DNA of 64,000 bases from Methylaequor sp045563055 (GTDB lineage Bacteria; Pseudomonadota; Alphaproteobacteria; Methylaequorales; Methylaequoraceae). Below, piece by piece: positions 34,960-43,000 of this stretch; the first letter of the stretch is position 1, and each line of letters opens with the position of its first letter. A program made the position numbers and the translations under genes. The stretch is from assembly GCA_045563055.1 (NCBI GenBank), contig JBJKUR010000009.1, forward strand, positions 1 through 64,000. The letters run 5' to 3'. The notes under the pieces are model-generated. The model worked only from the letters and a program-made list of their open reading frames with translations, did not search any database and was not told the origin of the DNA.

Positions 34960-35672
34960 TTTTTCAAAAAATTAAAAAGCACAATAGATACAGAGTTTGA
35001 TACATTTAGACTGTCTATTAATTTATCCTTAATTGGCAAGTTTATTTTTGCTAAATAATCACATTTTTTTTTTATTAGTGATCTAATGCCCTTGTTCTCA
35101 GAGCCAAATATAATGACTTTTTTCATATCTTTTGGAATAGATTCTAAATCATTATTAGATTCTAAATCCAATCCCAAAATCCAAAAATTCATGTTTTTTA
35201 AAGTTTCTATTGTTCTACTAAGGTTTGTAACTTCAATTAATTTTACTTTTTCGTATGCTCCACTTGCTGATTTAACCAGAAAAGGGTTTATTTCAAAAGA
35301 ATTATCTCTATTAAAAATAATACTCTTGATACCAAATAAATAAGCGGATCTAAGAATTGCCCCAACGTTTTGTGAATCGTTTAAGGAGTCAAGAATTAAG
35401 ATGGTATCTTCAGTAGCGTCGATGGATTGTAATTTGAATTTCTCTAGTGGACTACACTTAAGTAAAACTCCTTGATGAAAATTATTTTTCGTTTCCATAT
35501 CTATCAGTTTTCTTGAGATAATTTTGAGTTCTTTTATTTCTTTCAAATTTATATTCTTTTTATTTTTTTCATAAAATTCCTTTGTACATTTTAGTGAAAA
35601 AATAACTCTTTCTTTATTTGATAAAGCAGCAAGTGCTGCATGATGACCAATAATGGTTTGAACTTCATTCAT
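34956..35672 (-). CDS. rlmB: SpoU-family rRNA 2'-O-methyltransferase (RlmB-like)
   Basis: 238 residues. A small N-terminal substrate-binding domain (IIGHHAALAALSN) is followed by the knotted SpoU methyltransferase. Motif 1 is LDSLNDSQNVGAILRSA (about 93-109), motif 2 VIIFGSENKGIRSL (about 186-199) and motif 3 LNVSNSVSIVLF near the C-terminus. RlmB methylates G2251 of 23S rRNA in E. coli. The gene's usual place beside tRNA-Tyr and tRNA-Gly supports RlmB over other SpoU members. It is first of the rlmB-pdxH-CPBP unit. Confidence 0.9.
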   Translation of the reverse strand: MNEVQTIIGHHAALAALSNKERVIFSLKCTKEFYEKNKKNINLKEIKELKIISRKLIDMETKNNFHQGVLLKCSPLEKFKLQSIDATEDTILILDSLNDSQNVGAILRSAYLFGIKSIIFNRDNSFEINPFLVKSASGAYEKVKLIEVTNLSRTIETLKNMNFWILGLDLESNNDLESIPKDMKKVIIFGSENKGIRSLIKKKCDYLAKINLPIKDKLIDSLNVSNSVSIVLFNFLKK

Positions 35673-35741
35673 AATAACAATTATAATTTAATTTTTTTTT
35701 CTTTACATTTAATAGATTTTAAAAGTATACAATCATCATAT

Positions 35742-35827
35742 GGAGGGATGGTAGAGTGGTCAAATACATCAGACTGTAAATCTGACGACGTAAGTCTACG
35801 TAGGTTCGAATCCTACTCCCTCCACCA
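35742..35827 (+). tRNA. tRNA-Tyr (anticodon GTA)
   Basis: Acceptor GGAGGGA (35742-35748) pairs with TCCCTCC (35817-35823), followed by A and encoded CCA at 35825-35827. The anticodon stem TCAGA/TCTGA closes the loop CTGTAAA with anticodon GTA. A long variable arm (class II tRNA) is present, as expected for tyrosine tRNA. Confidence 0.96.
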
Positions 35828-35834
35828 CGTTAGT

Positions 35835-36152
35835 TTATATATACTCCAAAATCTTATTAGGCGGTCTACATATTATATATTCCTCTCTATTGTAAAAAAT
35901 CGGTCTTTGTAATTCCTCTTGATTACAATGAAGAAGCCTGATTAATTCTTTAAAGCTATGATTATCAACTTTTTTTCTGAAAAGATCGACTTTATTCGAA
36001 TTAAAATTAAAAAATAAATGTTTTATCTCTTCAAGTGAAAGAGGTTCTTTCATGTATTCTCTGATCTTAAAATCTATATTATTTTTTTCAAGTATTTGTA
36101 GACAAGCTCTGGATTTTGAACAATTATTATTATGATAGAGTGTAAATATCAT
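35835..36152 (-). CDS. arsC: ArsC-family arsenate reductase
   Basis: 105 residues of the thioredoxin-like ArsC/Spx family. FTLYHNNNCSKSRACLQIL places the active Cys11 in the C-S-K-S-R motif of glutaredoxin-dependent arsenate reductases. FKIREYMKEPLS and LQRPIFYNREEYIICRPP (with the LQRPI motif) complete the signature. At 105 residues it is slightly shorter than typical (about 115). No other arsenic gene is near, so a general redox role is possible. It lies on the minus strand between tRNA-Tyr and tRNA-Gly. Confidence 0.87.
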   Translation of the reverse strand: MIFTLYHNNNCSKSRACLQILEKNNIDFKIREYMKEPLSLEEIKHLFFNFNSNKVDLFRKKVDNHSFKELIRLLHCNQEELQRPIFYNREEYIICRPPNKILEYI

Positions 36153-36209
36153 TTGGGGTTGTATTTATTTAAAGTTTATCACATTATAAGCAAAAAAAAA
36201 AATTATTAA

Positions 36210-36283
36210 GCGGGTGTAGCTTAGTGGTAAAGCCCCAGCCTTCCAAGCTGGTTACGAGGGTTCGATTCCCTTCACCCGCTCCA
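36210..36283 (+). tRNA. tRNA-Gly (anticodon TCC)
   Basis: Acceptor GCGGGTG (36210-36216) pairs with CACCCGC (36273-36279), then T and encoded CCA (36281-36283). The anticodon stem CCAGC/GCTGG closes the loop CTTCCAA with anticodon TCC. It lies 7 bases before tRNA-Trp, so the two are probably one transcript. Confidence 0.96.
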
Positions 36284-36290
36284 AATTTTT

Positions 36291-36366
36291 AGGGGTGTAG
36301 CTCAGTTGGTAGAGCGACGGTCTCCAAAACCGTAGGTCGTGAGTTCGAGTCTCTCCGCCCCTGCCA
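36291..36366 (+). tRNA. tRNA-Trp (anticodon CCA)
   Basis: Acceptor AGGGGTG (36291-36297) pairs with CGCCCCT (36356-36362), then G and encoded CCA (36364-36366). The anticodon stem ACGGT/ACCGT closes the loop CTCCAAA with anticodon CCA. In most relatives it directly precedes secE, but here a minus-strand sirtuin gene lies between. Confidence 0.96.
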
Positions 36367-36370
36367 TCTT

Positions 36371-37087
36371 CTACTGAATGATACTCTCTACAAACTTTGG
36401 AAGAGTTATAGTTGCAGGACCTTTGTATACTTCAGTGAAAAGACAACTCTTGTGAGTGGTTTCCAAATTAAACTCATATAATTTTACATCTTTTAGAAGC
36501 TGAGTAATTAAGTCAATAAATCCAGCCGCAGGGTAAACATTATTGGATGTTCCTATGGAGATAAAAACTTCGACTTGTTCGATAAATTTATAAATACAAT
36601 CCAAGAATTTTGGTTGTTCTCCAAACCAGACTACATCCACTCTAACCATCCCTGAATTATGACAATTTTTACACTTGTATTTTGTGCTTAGGTCAAAATC
36701 TAGCTTAGTACTATTTTTACAATACATACAGTATGCCTCATACAGTGACCCATGCATATGCCTTATTTGTTTTGACCCAGCCTCCTCATGAAGTTTGTCT
36801 ACATTCTGTGTAACTAATAAGAATTTTTTTCTGCATTTTTGTTCAAGTTTTGCTAAAGCAAAGTGCGCTTCGTTTGGTTTAATATTTTTTTCCGTAATAT
36901 CTCTTCTTCTTTGATTATAAAAACTATTTACTAAGTCTGGATTTCTTTGAAATGCTTCTACTGTGCAGACATCCTCTATTTTGTAATTCTCCCACAAACC
37001 ATTTTTCTCCCTAAAAGTACTTATTCCACTTTCTTTTGAAATTCCTGCACCAGTTAGTACTAAAATATTTTTATCAAGAATGTTCAT
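36371..37087 (-). CDS. cobB: Sirtuin NAD-dependent protein deacylase
   Basis: 238 residues of the Sir2 family, removing acyl groups from lysines with NAD. LVLTGAGISKESGISTFREKNG (about 10-31) is the NAD-binding motif and VTQNVDKLHEEAG the second. IRHMHGSLYEAYC holds the catalytic His. Zinc cysteines appear as CMYC and CKNC (about 137-140 and 158-161). VDVVWFGEQP (about 168-177) is the CobB-type loop. It is inserted on the opposite strand between tRNA-Trp and secE and ends only 4 bases from the tRNA. Confidence 0.92.
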   Translation of the reverse strand: MNILDKNILVLTGAGISKESGISTFREKNGLWENYKIEDVCTVEAFQRNPDLVNSFYNQRRRDITEKNIKPNEAHFALAKLEQKCRKKFLLVTQNVDKLHEEAGSKQIRHMHGSLYEAYCMYCKNSTKLDFDLSTKYKCKNCHNSGMVRVDVVWFGEQPKFLDCIYKFIEQVEVFISIGTSNNVYPAAGFIDLITQLLKDVKLYEFNLETTHKSCLFTEVYKGPATITLPKFVESIIQ

Positions 37088-37104
37088 TGAAATTAATTAC
37101 CTAT

Positions 37105-37132
37105 TTGATTTTAATAGAGAGTATGTTAAATA
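37105..37132 (+). promoter_or_regulatory. Candidate promoter of the secE-nusG-ribosomal cluster
   Basis: TTGATT (37105-37110) and TAAATA (37127-37132), 16 bases apart, match four to five of six consensus bases each. They lie in the only gap in front of a 27-kb co-directional cluster, 27 bases upstream of secE. In such AT-rich sequence the match could be chance. Confidence 0.35.
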
Positions 37133-37158
37133 ATACCAAAAATATTTATTGAATTACA

Positions 37159-37341
37159 ATGCAAAAAATAATCACATTATACAAAGAAGTAAAACAAGAA
37201 GCCTTGAAGATCACATGGCCTACTAAACCAGAAGTAATTACTACCACTATCATGGTTTTTATATTTGTAATGTTGGCTTCTATATTCTTTCTGATAATTG
37301 ATAAGATTATTTCTTTCATTGTAGAATTTCTTTTATTTTAA
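37159..37341 (+). CDS. secE: Preprotein translocase subunit SecE
   Basis: 60 residues with the short bacterial SecE form: an amphipathic stretch YKEVKQEALKITWPTKPEV (about 8-26, conserved W-P motif) and one membrane helix, TTIMVFIFVMLASIFFLIID. It stabilises SecY in the protein-conducting channel. nusG follows after 6 bases, the universal secE-nusG pair. Confidence 0.95.
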   Translation: MQKIITLYKEVKQEALKITWPTKPEVITTTIMVFIFVMLASIFFLIIDKIISFIVEFLLF

Positions 37342-37347
37342 ATCATT

Positions 37348-37878
37348 ATGCTGCATTGGTACATACTTCAAGTTTACTCTGGAAATGAGCAAAAGATTGA
37401 AAAAGAGCTTTTAGCACAAGTTGCCAAAAAAGGTCTGGCAAATAACATTAAAAAAATTCTTATTCCTTCGGAAGAGGTGATTGAGATGAAAAAAGGTAAA
37501 AAAGTCAGTTCAGAACGAAAGTTTTTCCCTGGATACATGCTTATTCAAATGGAAATGGATGACGAAATCTGGCACATTGTAAGAGGATTACCAAAAGTTT
37601 ATGGTTTTTTAGGAGGAAAAAAAGGAGAGCCAATACCTGTTTCGCAAAACGAAATTGATTCAATTTTAAATCAAATGAAGGATGGGCTTGAAAAACCAAA
37701 ACCATCTGTAAGTTTTGAAATTGGCGAACAAGTTAGGGTGTCTGATGGGCCATTCTCTTCTTTCAATGGAATGGTTGAAGAGGTTGATGAAGAAAAGGCA
37801 AGACTAAAAGTAAGTGTCTCTATTTTTGGAAGATCAACCCCAGTAAACCTTGAATATTCTCAGGTTGAAAAAATATAA
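37348..37878 (+). CDS. nusG: Transcription termination/antitermination factor NusG
   Basis: 176 residues. The NGN domain begins LHWYILQVYSGNEQKIEKEL and contains KFFPGYMLIQMEMDDEIWHIV. The KOW domain begins at about residue 125 (FEIGEQVRVSDGPFSSFNGMVEEVD). It binds RNA polymerase and links it to Rho or to S10/ribosomes. Length is typical of proteobacteria. It lies 15 bases before rplK. Confidence 0.96.
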   Translation: MLHWYILQVYSGNEQKIEKELLAQVAKKGLANNIKKILIPSEEVIEMKKGKKVSSERKFFPGYMLIQMEMDDEIWHIVRGLPKVYGFLGGKKGEPIPVSQNEIDSILNQMKDGLEKPKPSVSFEIGEQVRVSDGPFSSFNGMVEEVDEEKARLKVSVSIFGRSTPVNLEYSQVEKI

Positions 37879-37893
37879 TTATTAGGAGTTTAA

Positions 37894-38319
37894 ATGGCAA
37901 AAAAAATTGATGGATTTATAAAATTACAAATTCCCGCTGGACAAGCGAACCCCTCTCCCCCGGTTGGTCCAGCATTAGGCCAAAAAGGGGTTAATATTAT
38001 GGAGTTTTGCAAAGCTTTTAATGCTTCAACTCAAAAGTTAGAACAAGGAATGCCAATTCCAGTTGTGATCACGGTATTTCAGGATAAGAGTTTTACTTTT
38101 GAAACAAAGTCTCCCCCAGTTTCGTTTTTTATAAAAAAAGCCTTAAAATTAAAAAAGGCTTCTCAGACACCTGGCAAAGAAGTTATTGCATCTATATCTA
38201 AAAGCGATATAAAGAAAATTGCAGAAGATAAAATGAGTGACTTAAACACTGATAATGCTGAATCTGCACAAAAAATGGTCGCAGGGACCGCCAGATCAAT
38301 GGGGATTAAAGTCGAATGA
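37894..38319 (+). CDS. rplK: 50S ribosomal protein L11
   Basis: 141 residues: KLQIPAGQANPSPPVGPALGQKGVNIMEFCKAFN (about 9-42) is the L11 N-terminal domain contacted by thiostrepton-type drugs. A C-terminal rRNA-binding domain ends RSMGIKVE. The ribosome binding site AGGAG lies 7 bases upstream. It overlaps rplA by 4 bases (ATGA). Confidence 0.97.
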   Translation: MAKKIDGFIKLQIPAGQANPSPPVGPALGQKGVNIMEFCKAFNASTQKLEQGMPIPVVITVFQDKSFTFETKSPPVSFFIKKALKLKKASQTPGKEVIASISKSDIKKIAEDKMSDLNTDNAESAQKMVAGTARSMGIKVE

Positions 38320-39008
38320 CAAAAAATACAAAGAAAAATAAAATAATTAATGAAGAATTAAAAAATAAAGAGATTTTCAAGCTGGATGATGCTATCAGCA
38401 TTTCAAAAAAATTTACCTCCAAAAAGTTTGATGAATCCCTAGATATATCTATCATACTGGGCATTGACGCAAAAAAATCAGATCAACAAATACGTGGTGT
38501 CCTAAGTCTACCTAAGATGCCTGAAAAAAAAGTAAAAGTTGCTGTTTTTGCAGACGGAGATGATATAAAGAAATCTAAAGATGCTGGGGCTGAAATTGTA
38601 GGTAATGATGATCTGATTGAGTTGGTCAAGAAAGGTCAAATCAATTTTGATAAATGTATTTCAACCCCGAAAATGATGGTTAAAGTTAGTTCTTTAGGTC
38701 AGATTTTAGGCCCAAAAGGGCTTATGCCTAACCCTAAACTTGGAACAGTTACCAACGAAGTTGAAGATGCTATTAAAAAAATTAAATCTGGACAAATTGA
38801 GTTTAAAACAGATAAAGCTGGAATTATTCATGCATCCGTTGGTAAATTAAGTTTTTCAGAAACTGAACTAAAAAGAAATATTTTGTTTTTTTTAGAGGAA
38901 ATTAAGAAGAAAAAACCAGAAACCTCGAAAGGAATTTTTGTAAAAAAATTTTTTATTAACTCAACTATGGGTCCGGGGTTGCAAGTTGATTCAACAAGTG
39001 TTATGTAA
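38316..39008 (+). CDS. rplA: 50S ribosomal protein L1
   Basis: 230 residues. KKFDESLDISIILGIDAKKSDQQIRG, LGQILGPKGLMPNPKLGTV (about 129-147, rRNA/mRNA binding) and NSTMGPGLQVDS at the C-terminus are diagnostic. A Lys-rich N-terminal 15 residues precede the core. L1 often represses its own operon, but I see no clear L1 target site before rplK. Confidence 0.97.
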   Translation: MTKNTKKNKIINEELKNKEIFKLDDAISISKKFTSKKFDESLDISIILGIDAKKSDQQIRGVLSLPKMPEKKVKVAVFADGDDIKKSKDAGAEIVGNDDLIELVKKGQINFDKCISTPKMMVKVSSLGQILGPKGLMPNPKLGTVTNEVEDAIKKIKSGQIEFKTDKAGIIHASVGKLSFSETELKRNILFFLEEIKKKKPETSKGIFVKKFFINSTMGPGLQVDSTSVM

Positions 39009-39019
39009 ATATAAATTTT

Positions 39020-39103
39020 ATTCTGTCTAAGACCTCAGGTTGTAAATTTTTAGCGTAAACTTTCCTGAGTAGATGGGTATAGTTAGCTTTACTCAGACAG
39101 ATT
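39020..39103 (+). promoter_or_regulatory. L10 leader (autoregulatory site of the rplJ-rplL operon)
   Basis: In the 113-base gap before rplJ, TCTGTCT (39022-39028) pairs exactly with AGACAGA (39095-39101), and CTCAGG (39034-39039) pairs with CCTGAG (39064-39069). The two helices enclose an internal region, as in the known L10(L12)4-binding leader. The position is right for translational feedback by the L10-L7/L12 complex. The structure is read by eye. Confidence 0.75.
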
Positions 39104-39121
39104 GAAGAAGGGAAAAAGCTG

Positions 39122-39640
39122 GTGCAAAGAGCTGATAAAAAACAATTTGTTAAGGAATTCAACTTAGCCTTAAAAGATTCTGAATTTCTATTAGTTGCAA
39201 ATTACAAGGGTCTAAATGTTTCTGAAATTTCATCTTTGAGGAATGACATAAAAAATTCTTCTAAATCAAATTTTAGGGTGGCTAAAAACACTCTTGCAAA
39301 AAAAGCACTAAAAGATACCAACTTTGATGTTGTTGAAAAACTTTTTGTAGGTCCTACATCAGTTGCTTATTCTGATGATCCTGTTTCTACATCTAAAATT
39401 GCAGTTAAATTTGCTGAAAATAATGTAAATTTTAAAATTTTAGGTGGAGTTATGGGTGATAAAGAATTATCAGTTGAAGAAATAAATGAGCTAGCTTCTT
39501 TACCTTCAATGGATGAAGTAAGAGCGAAGATAGTAGGGCTACTTGTTAGTGCCCAAAGAAACCTACTTTCAACCTTAACAGCCTCTCAATCTAGCATAGT
39601 TAGAATAATTGATACTAAATTTAATAGTCAACAATCATAA
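39122..39640 (+). CDS. rplJ: 50S ribosomal protein L10
   Basis: 172 residues from a GTG start at 39122, preceded by GAAGAAGGG. LLVANYKGLNVSEISSLR (about 24-41), FRVAKNTLAKKAL (about 53-65) and FVGPTSVAYSDDP follow the L10 consensus. The C-terminal helix that binds L7/L12 dimers is present. It anchors the ribosomal stalk, and rplL follows after 13 bases. Confidence 0.96.
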   Translation: MQRADKKQFVKEFNLALKDSEFLLVANYKGLNVSEISSLRNDIKNSSKSNFRVAKNTLAKKALKDTNFDVVEKLFVGPTSVAYSDDPVSTSKIAVKFAENNVNFKILGGVMGDKELSVEEINELASLPSMDEVRAKIVGLLVSAQRNLLSTLTASQSSIVRIIDTKFNSQQS

Positions 39641-39653
39641 TTAGGAGTAAAAC

Positions 39654-40031
39654 ATGGCCGACGTTCAAAAAATTGCTGAAGATCTCTCAACATTAACTGT
39701 ACTTGAGGCTTCAGAGCTTACAAAGATTTTAGAAGAAAAATGGGGTGTATCCGCTGCTGCACCAGTTGCAGTTGCTGCACCAGCTGGAGGAGCTCCAGCA
39801 GAAGCTGCTGGCGAAGAAAAGACAGAATTTGAAATTCATTTAGCTACCTCTGGAGATAAAAAAATAAATGTTATCAAGGAGGTAAGGACCATAACTGGCT
39901 TGGGTCTCAAAGAAGCGAAGGATTTGGTCGAGGGTGCTCCAAGTAAACTTAAAGATGGTGTTAATAAGGAAGATGCTGAAAAGTTCAAGAAACAGCTTGA
40001 AGAAGCTGGTGCAACTGTAGAACTTAAGTAG
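39654..40031 (+). CDS. rplL: 50S ribosomal protein L7/L12
   Basis: 125 residues: an N-terminal dimerisation domain (IAEDLSTLTVLEASELTKILEEKWGV), an Ala/Pro/Gly-rich hinge (about 33-53) and a C-terminal factor-binding domain with INVIKEVRTITGLGLKEAKDLVE (about 73-95). It recruits translation GTPases. The ribosome binding site TTAGGAG is strong, as expected for the multi-copy stalk protein. Confidence 0.97.
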   Translation: MADVQKIAEDLSTLTVLEASELTKILEEKWGVSAAAPVAVAAPAGGAPAEAAGEEKTEFEIHLATSGDKKINVIKEVRTITGLGLKEAKDLVEGAPSKLKDGVNKEDAEKFKKQLEEAGATVELK

Positions 40032-40038
40032 CATCACT

Positions 40039-43000
40039 ATGAAAAAATCTTTTACCGACAAACATAATATAAGAAAAAGCTTTGGAAAGATTCCCGATCT
40101 AGTCCAGATGCCAAATTTACTGGAAATTCAAAGAAATTCTTACGATCTTTTTCTCCAAAGAAATATAGAACCTAAAGATAGAGAGGATATCGGTTTACAA
40201 GCAGTATTTAATAAAGTTTTCCCAATAAGTGATTTCTCAGGTGTTGCTGAACTCAGATTTGTAAAATATGAACTAGAAGACCCAAAGTATGATGTTGAAG
40301 AATGTATTCAACGAGGAGGAACTTATGGATCATTACTAAAAGTGACTCTAAATTTAATTATAAGGGAAATAGATGAAGAAACTGGTATTTCATCAGTAAA
40401 AGATATTAAAGAACAAGATGTTTATTTAGGTGATATGCCATTAATGACATCACGTGGTACATTTGTATTTAACGGAACAACAAGGGTGGTTGTCTCTCAA
40501 ATGCATAGGTCTCCTGGAGTATTTTTTGACCATGATAAAGGTAAAAGTCATTCAAGTGGAAAGTTTTTATTTGCTTCAAGACTTATACCCTACAATGGTT
40601 CATGGATAGACTTTGAATTTGATCCAAAAGATTTAATGTATGTAAGAATAGATAAAAGAAGAAAACTATTAGCGTCTTCACTTTTACTGGCGTTAGATAA
40701 CGAAAATTCTATAAAATATAGGGATAGTTGTGAAAAAAAAGGCCTGGAACTTGATTATAACAAAATGAATGGAATGACTCATGAAGAACTCTTCTCTTAC
40801 TTTTATAAATTTAAAAAAATTACTAAAAAGAAAGATGGGTGGGAAATTGTTTATAACAAATCTGACTATACCGGTACAAAGCTAGAATACGATATTGTAG
40901 ATTCAGAAACTGGAAAGTTATACGCTAATTCCGGCGAGAAATTTAATATTGCAGTTCAAAAAAAAATAGATGAGAACTCTGTTAAAAAGATTTTTTTAAC
41001 TAACGATAATATCAAACAAAAATTTCTTGCCAAAGATATATTTGACCCTAAAACAGGTATCATTTTCTTTGAGGCTGGAGAAGAGATTGACGATAATGTT
41101 TTAAACCACTTAGCTGATAAAAATATAAATGAGATTGAAATATTAGATTTAAACTCAAATCAACAAGGCGCTTACATTAGAAATACATTTTTTGCTGATA
41201 AAAATAAAAACAGAAATGATGCGATAACAGAAATTTATAAAATCTTAAGACCTGGAGAACCTCCAACTGTAGAAGCTGCTGACAAGTTATTTAGGAGTCT
41301 TTTTTTCGATAGAGAAAGATACGATCTATCTCCTGTTGGAAGGTTGAAAATAAATACTAGGCTAAATTTGGATACAGATTTAGATAAAAGAGTTCTAGAA
41401 AATAATGATATAATTCAAATTATTCGTTATTTGGCAGGATTAAAAGATGGAAATGGTCATATTGATGATATCGATCATCTTGGGAATAGAAGAGTTAGAT
41501 CAGTCGGAGAGCTCCTAGAAAATCAGTATACGATTGGAGTTATAAGAATGGAAAGGGCAATTAAAGAGAGAATGACTAATGCGCCTGACATTGAAACTGT
41601 AATGCCAAATGACCTGGTAAATCCTAAGCCTGCATCCGCTTCCATAAGAGAATTTTTTGGACAAAGTCAATTATCTCAGTTTATGGATCAAACAAATCCA
41701 TTATCCGAGATTACTCACAAAAGAAGACTATCTGCTTTAGGCCCTGGAGGTTTATCAAGAGAAAGAGCTGGATTTGAAGTTAGAGATGTACACCCATCTC
41801 ATTATGGGAGGATATGTCCTATTGAAACTCCTGAGGGACCAAATATTGGCTTGATTAATTCCTTGGCCACATATTCTAAAGTCAATAGTTATGGTTTTAT
41901 AGAAACTCCATATAGAAAAGTTGAAAATTCAAAAGTTACATCAGAAATTGTATATCTGTCGGCCATGGAGGAGGAAAAATATGCAATTGCACAAGCCAAT
42001 GAACCATTAAAGAGTGGTGGTTCCTTTGAAAGATCACTTATCTCATGCAGAAAAAGTGGCGACTTTCTAATGTTAGACCCAAAAAATGTTGATTTCATTG
42101 ATGTTTCCCCAAAACAATTAGTCTCAGTTGCGGCTGCACTTATTCCATTTTTGGAAAATGACGATGCTAACAGAGCACTAATGGGATCAAATATGATGCG
42201 TCAAGCTGTTCCGTTATTAAAAAGTCAGTCTCCATTTGTAGGAACAGGAATGGAGTCTGTGGTAGCCAGAGATTCGGGAGTAGTTGTTGCTGCAAAAAGA
42301 TCTGGTTATGTAAATCAGGTTGATTCTTCTAGAATTGTGATTAGTGCAATTCAGAAAAGTGACAATGATACAGGAGTTGATATTTATAGATTAAGTAAGT
42401 TTCAAAGATCTAATCAAGACACTTGTATTAATCAAACACCTTTAGTTAGAGAAGGAGATTATGTTGAAAAAGGGGATATAATCGCCGATGGTCCTGCATC
42501 AAAGATTGGTGAATTAGCACTTGGAAAAAATGTTACAGTTGCCTTCATGCCTTGGAATGGTTACAACTACGAGGATTCTATTCTTATTTCAGAAAAACTT
42601 GTTGTTGATGATGTTTTTACATCTATTCACATCCAAGAATTTGAAGTGTTGGCTAGAGACACTAAGTTAGGTCAAGAGGATATCACAAGGGATATACCTA
42701 ATATTGGAGAAGAGTCTTTAACCAACCTGGATGAGGCAGGAATTGTTCACATTGGTGCAAAAGTAAACCCCGGTGATATACTTGTTGGAAAAGTAACTCC
42801 AAAAGGTGAATCTCCAATGACACCCGAGGAAAAACTTTTAAGAGCTATATTTGGTGAGAAAGCTGCCGATGTAAAGGATACATCATTACGTCTACCGCCA
42901 GGTGTTTCCGGAACGGTTGTTGAAGTAAGGGTTTTTTCTAGAAGAGGTATAGATAAAGATGAACGTTCTTTATCTAATGAAAGAATGCAAATAGAACAAC

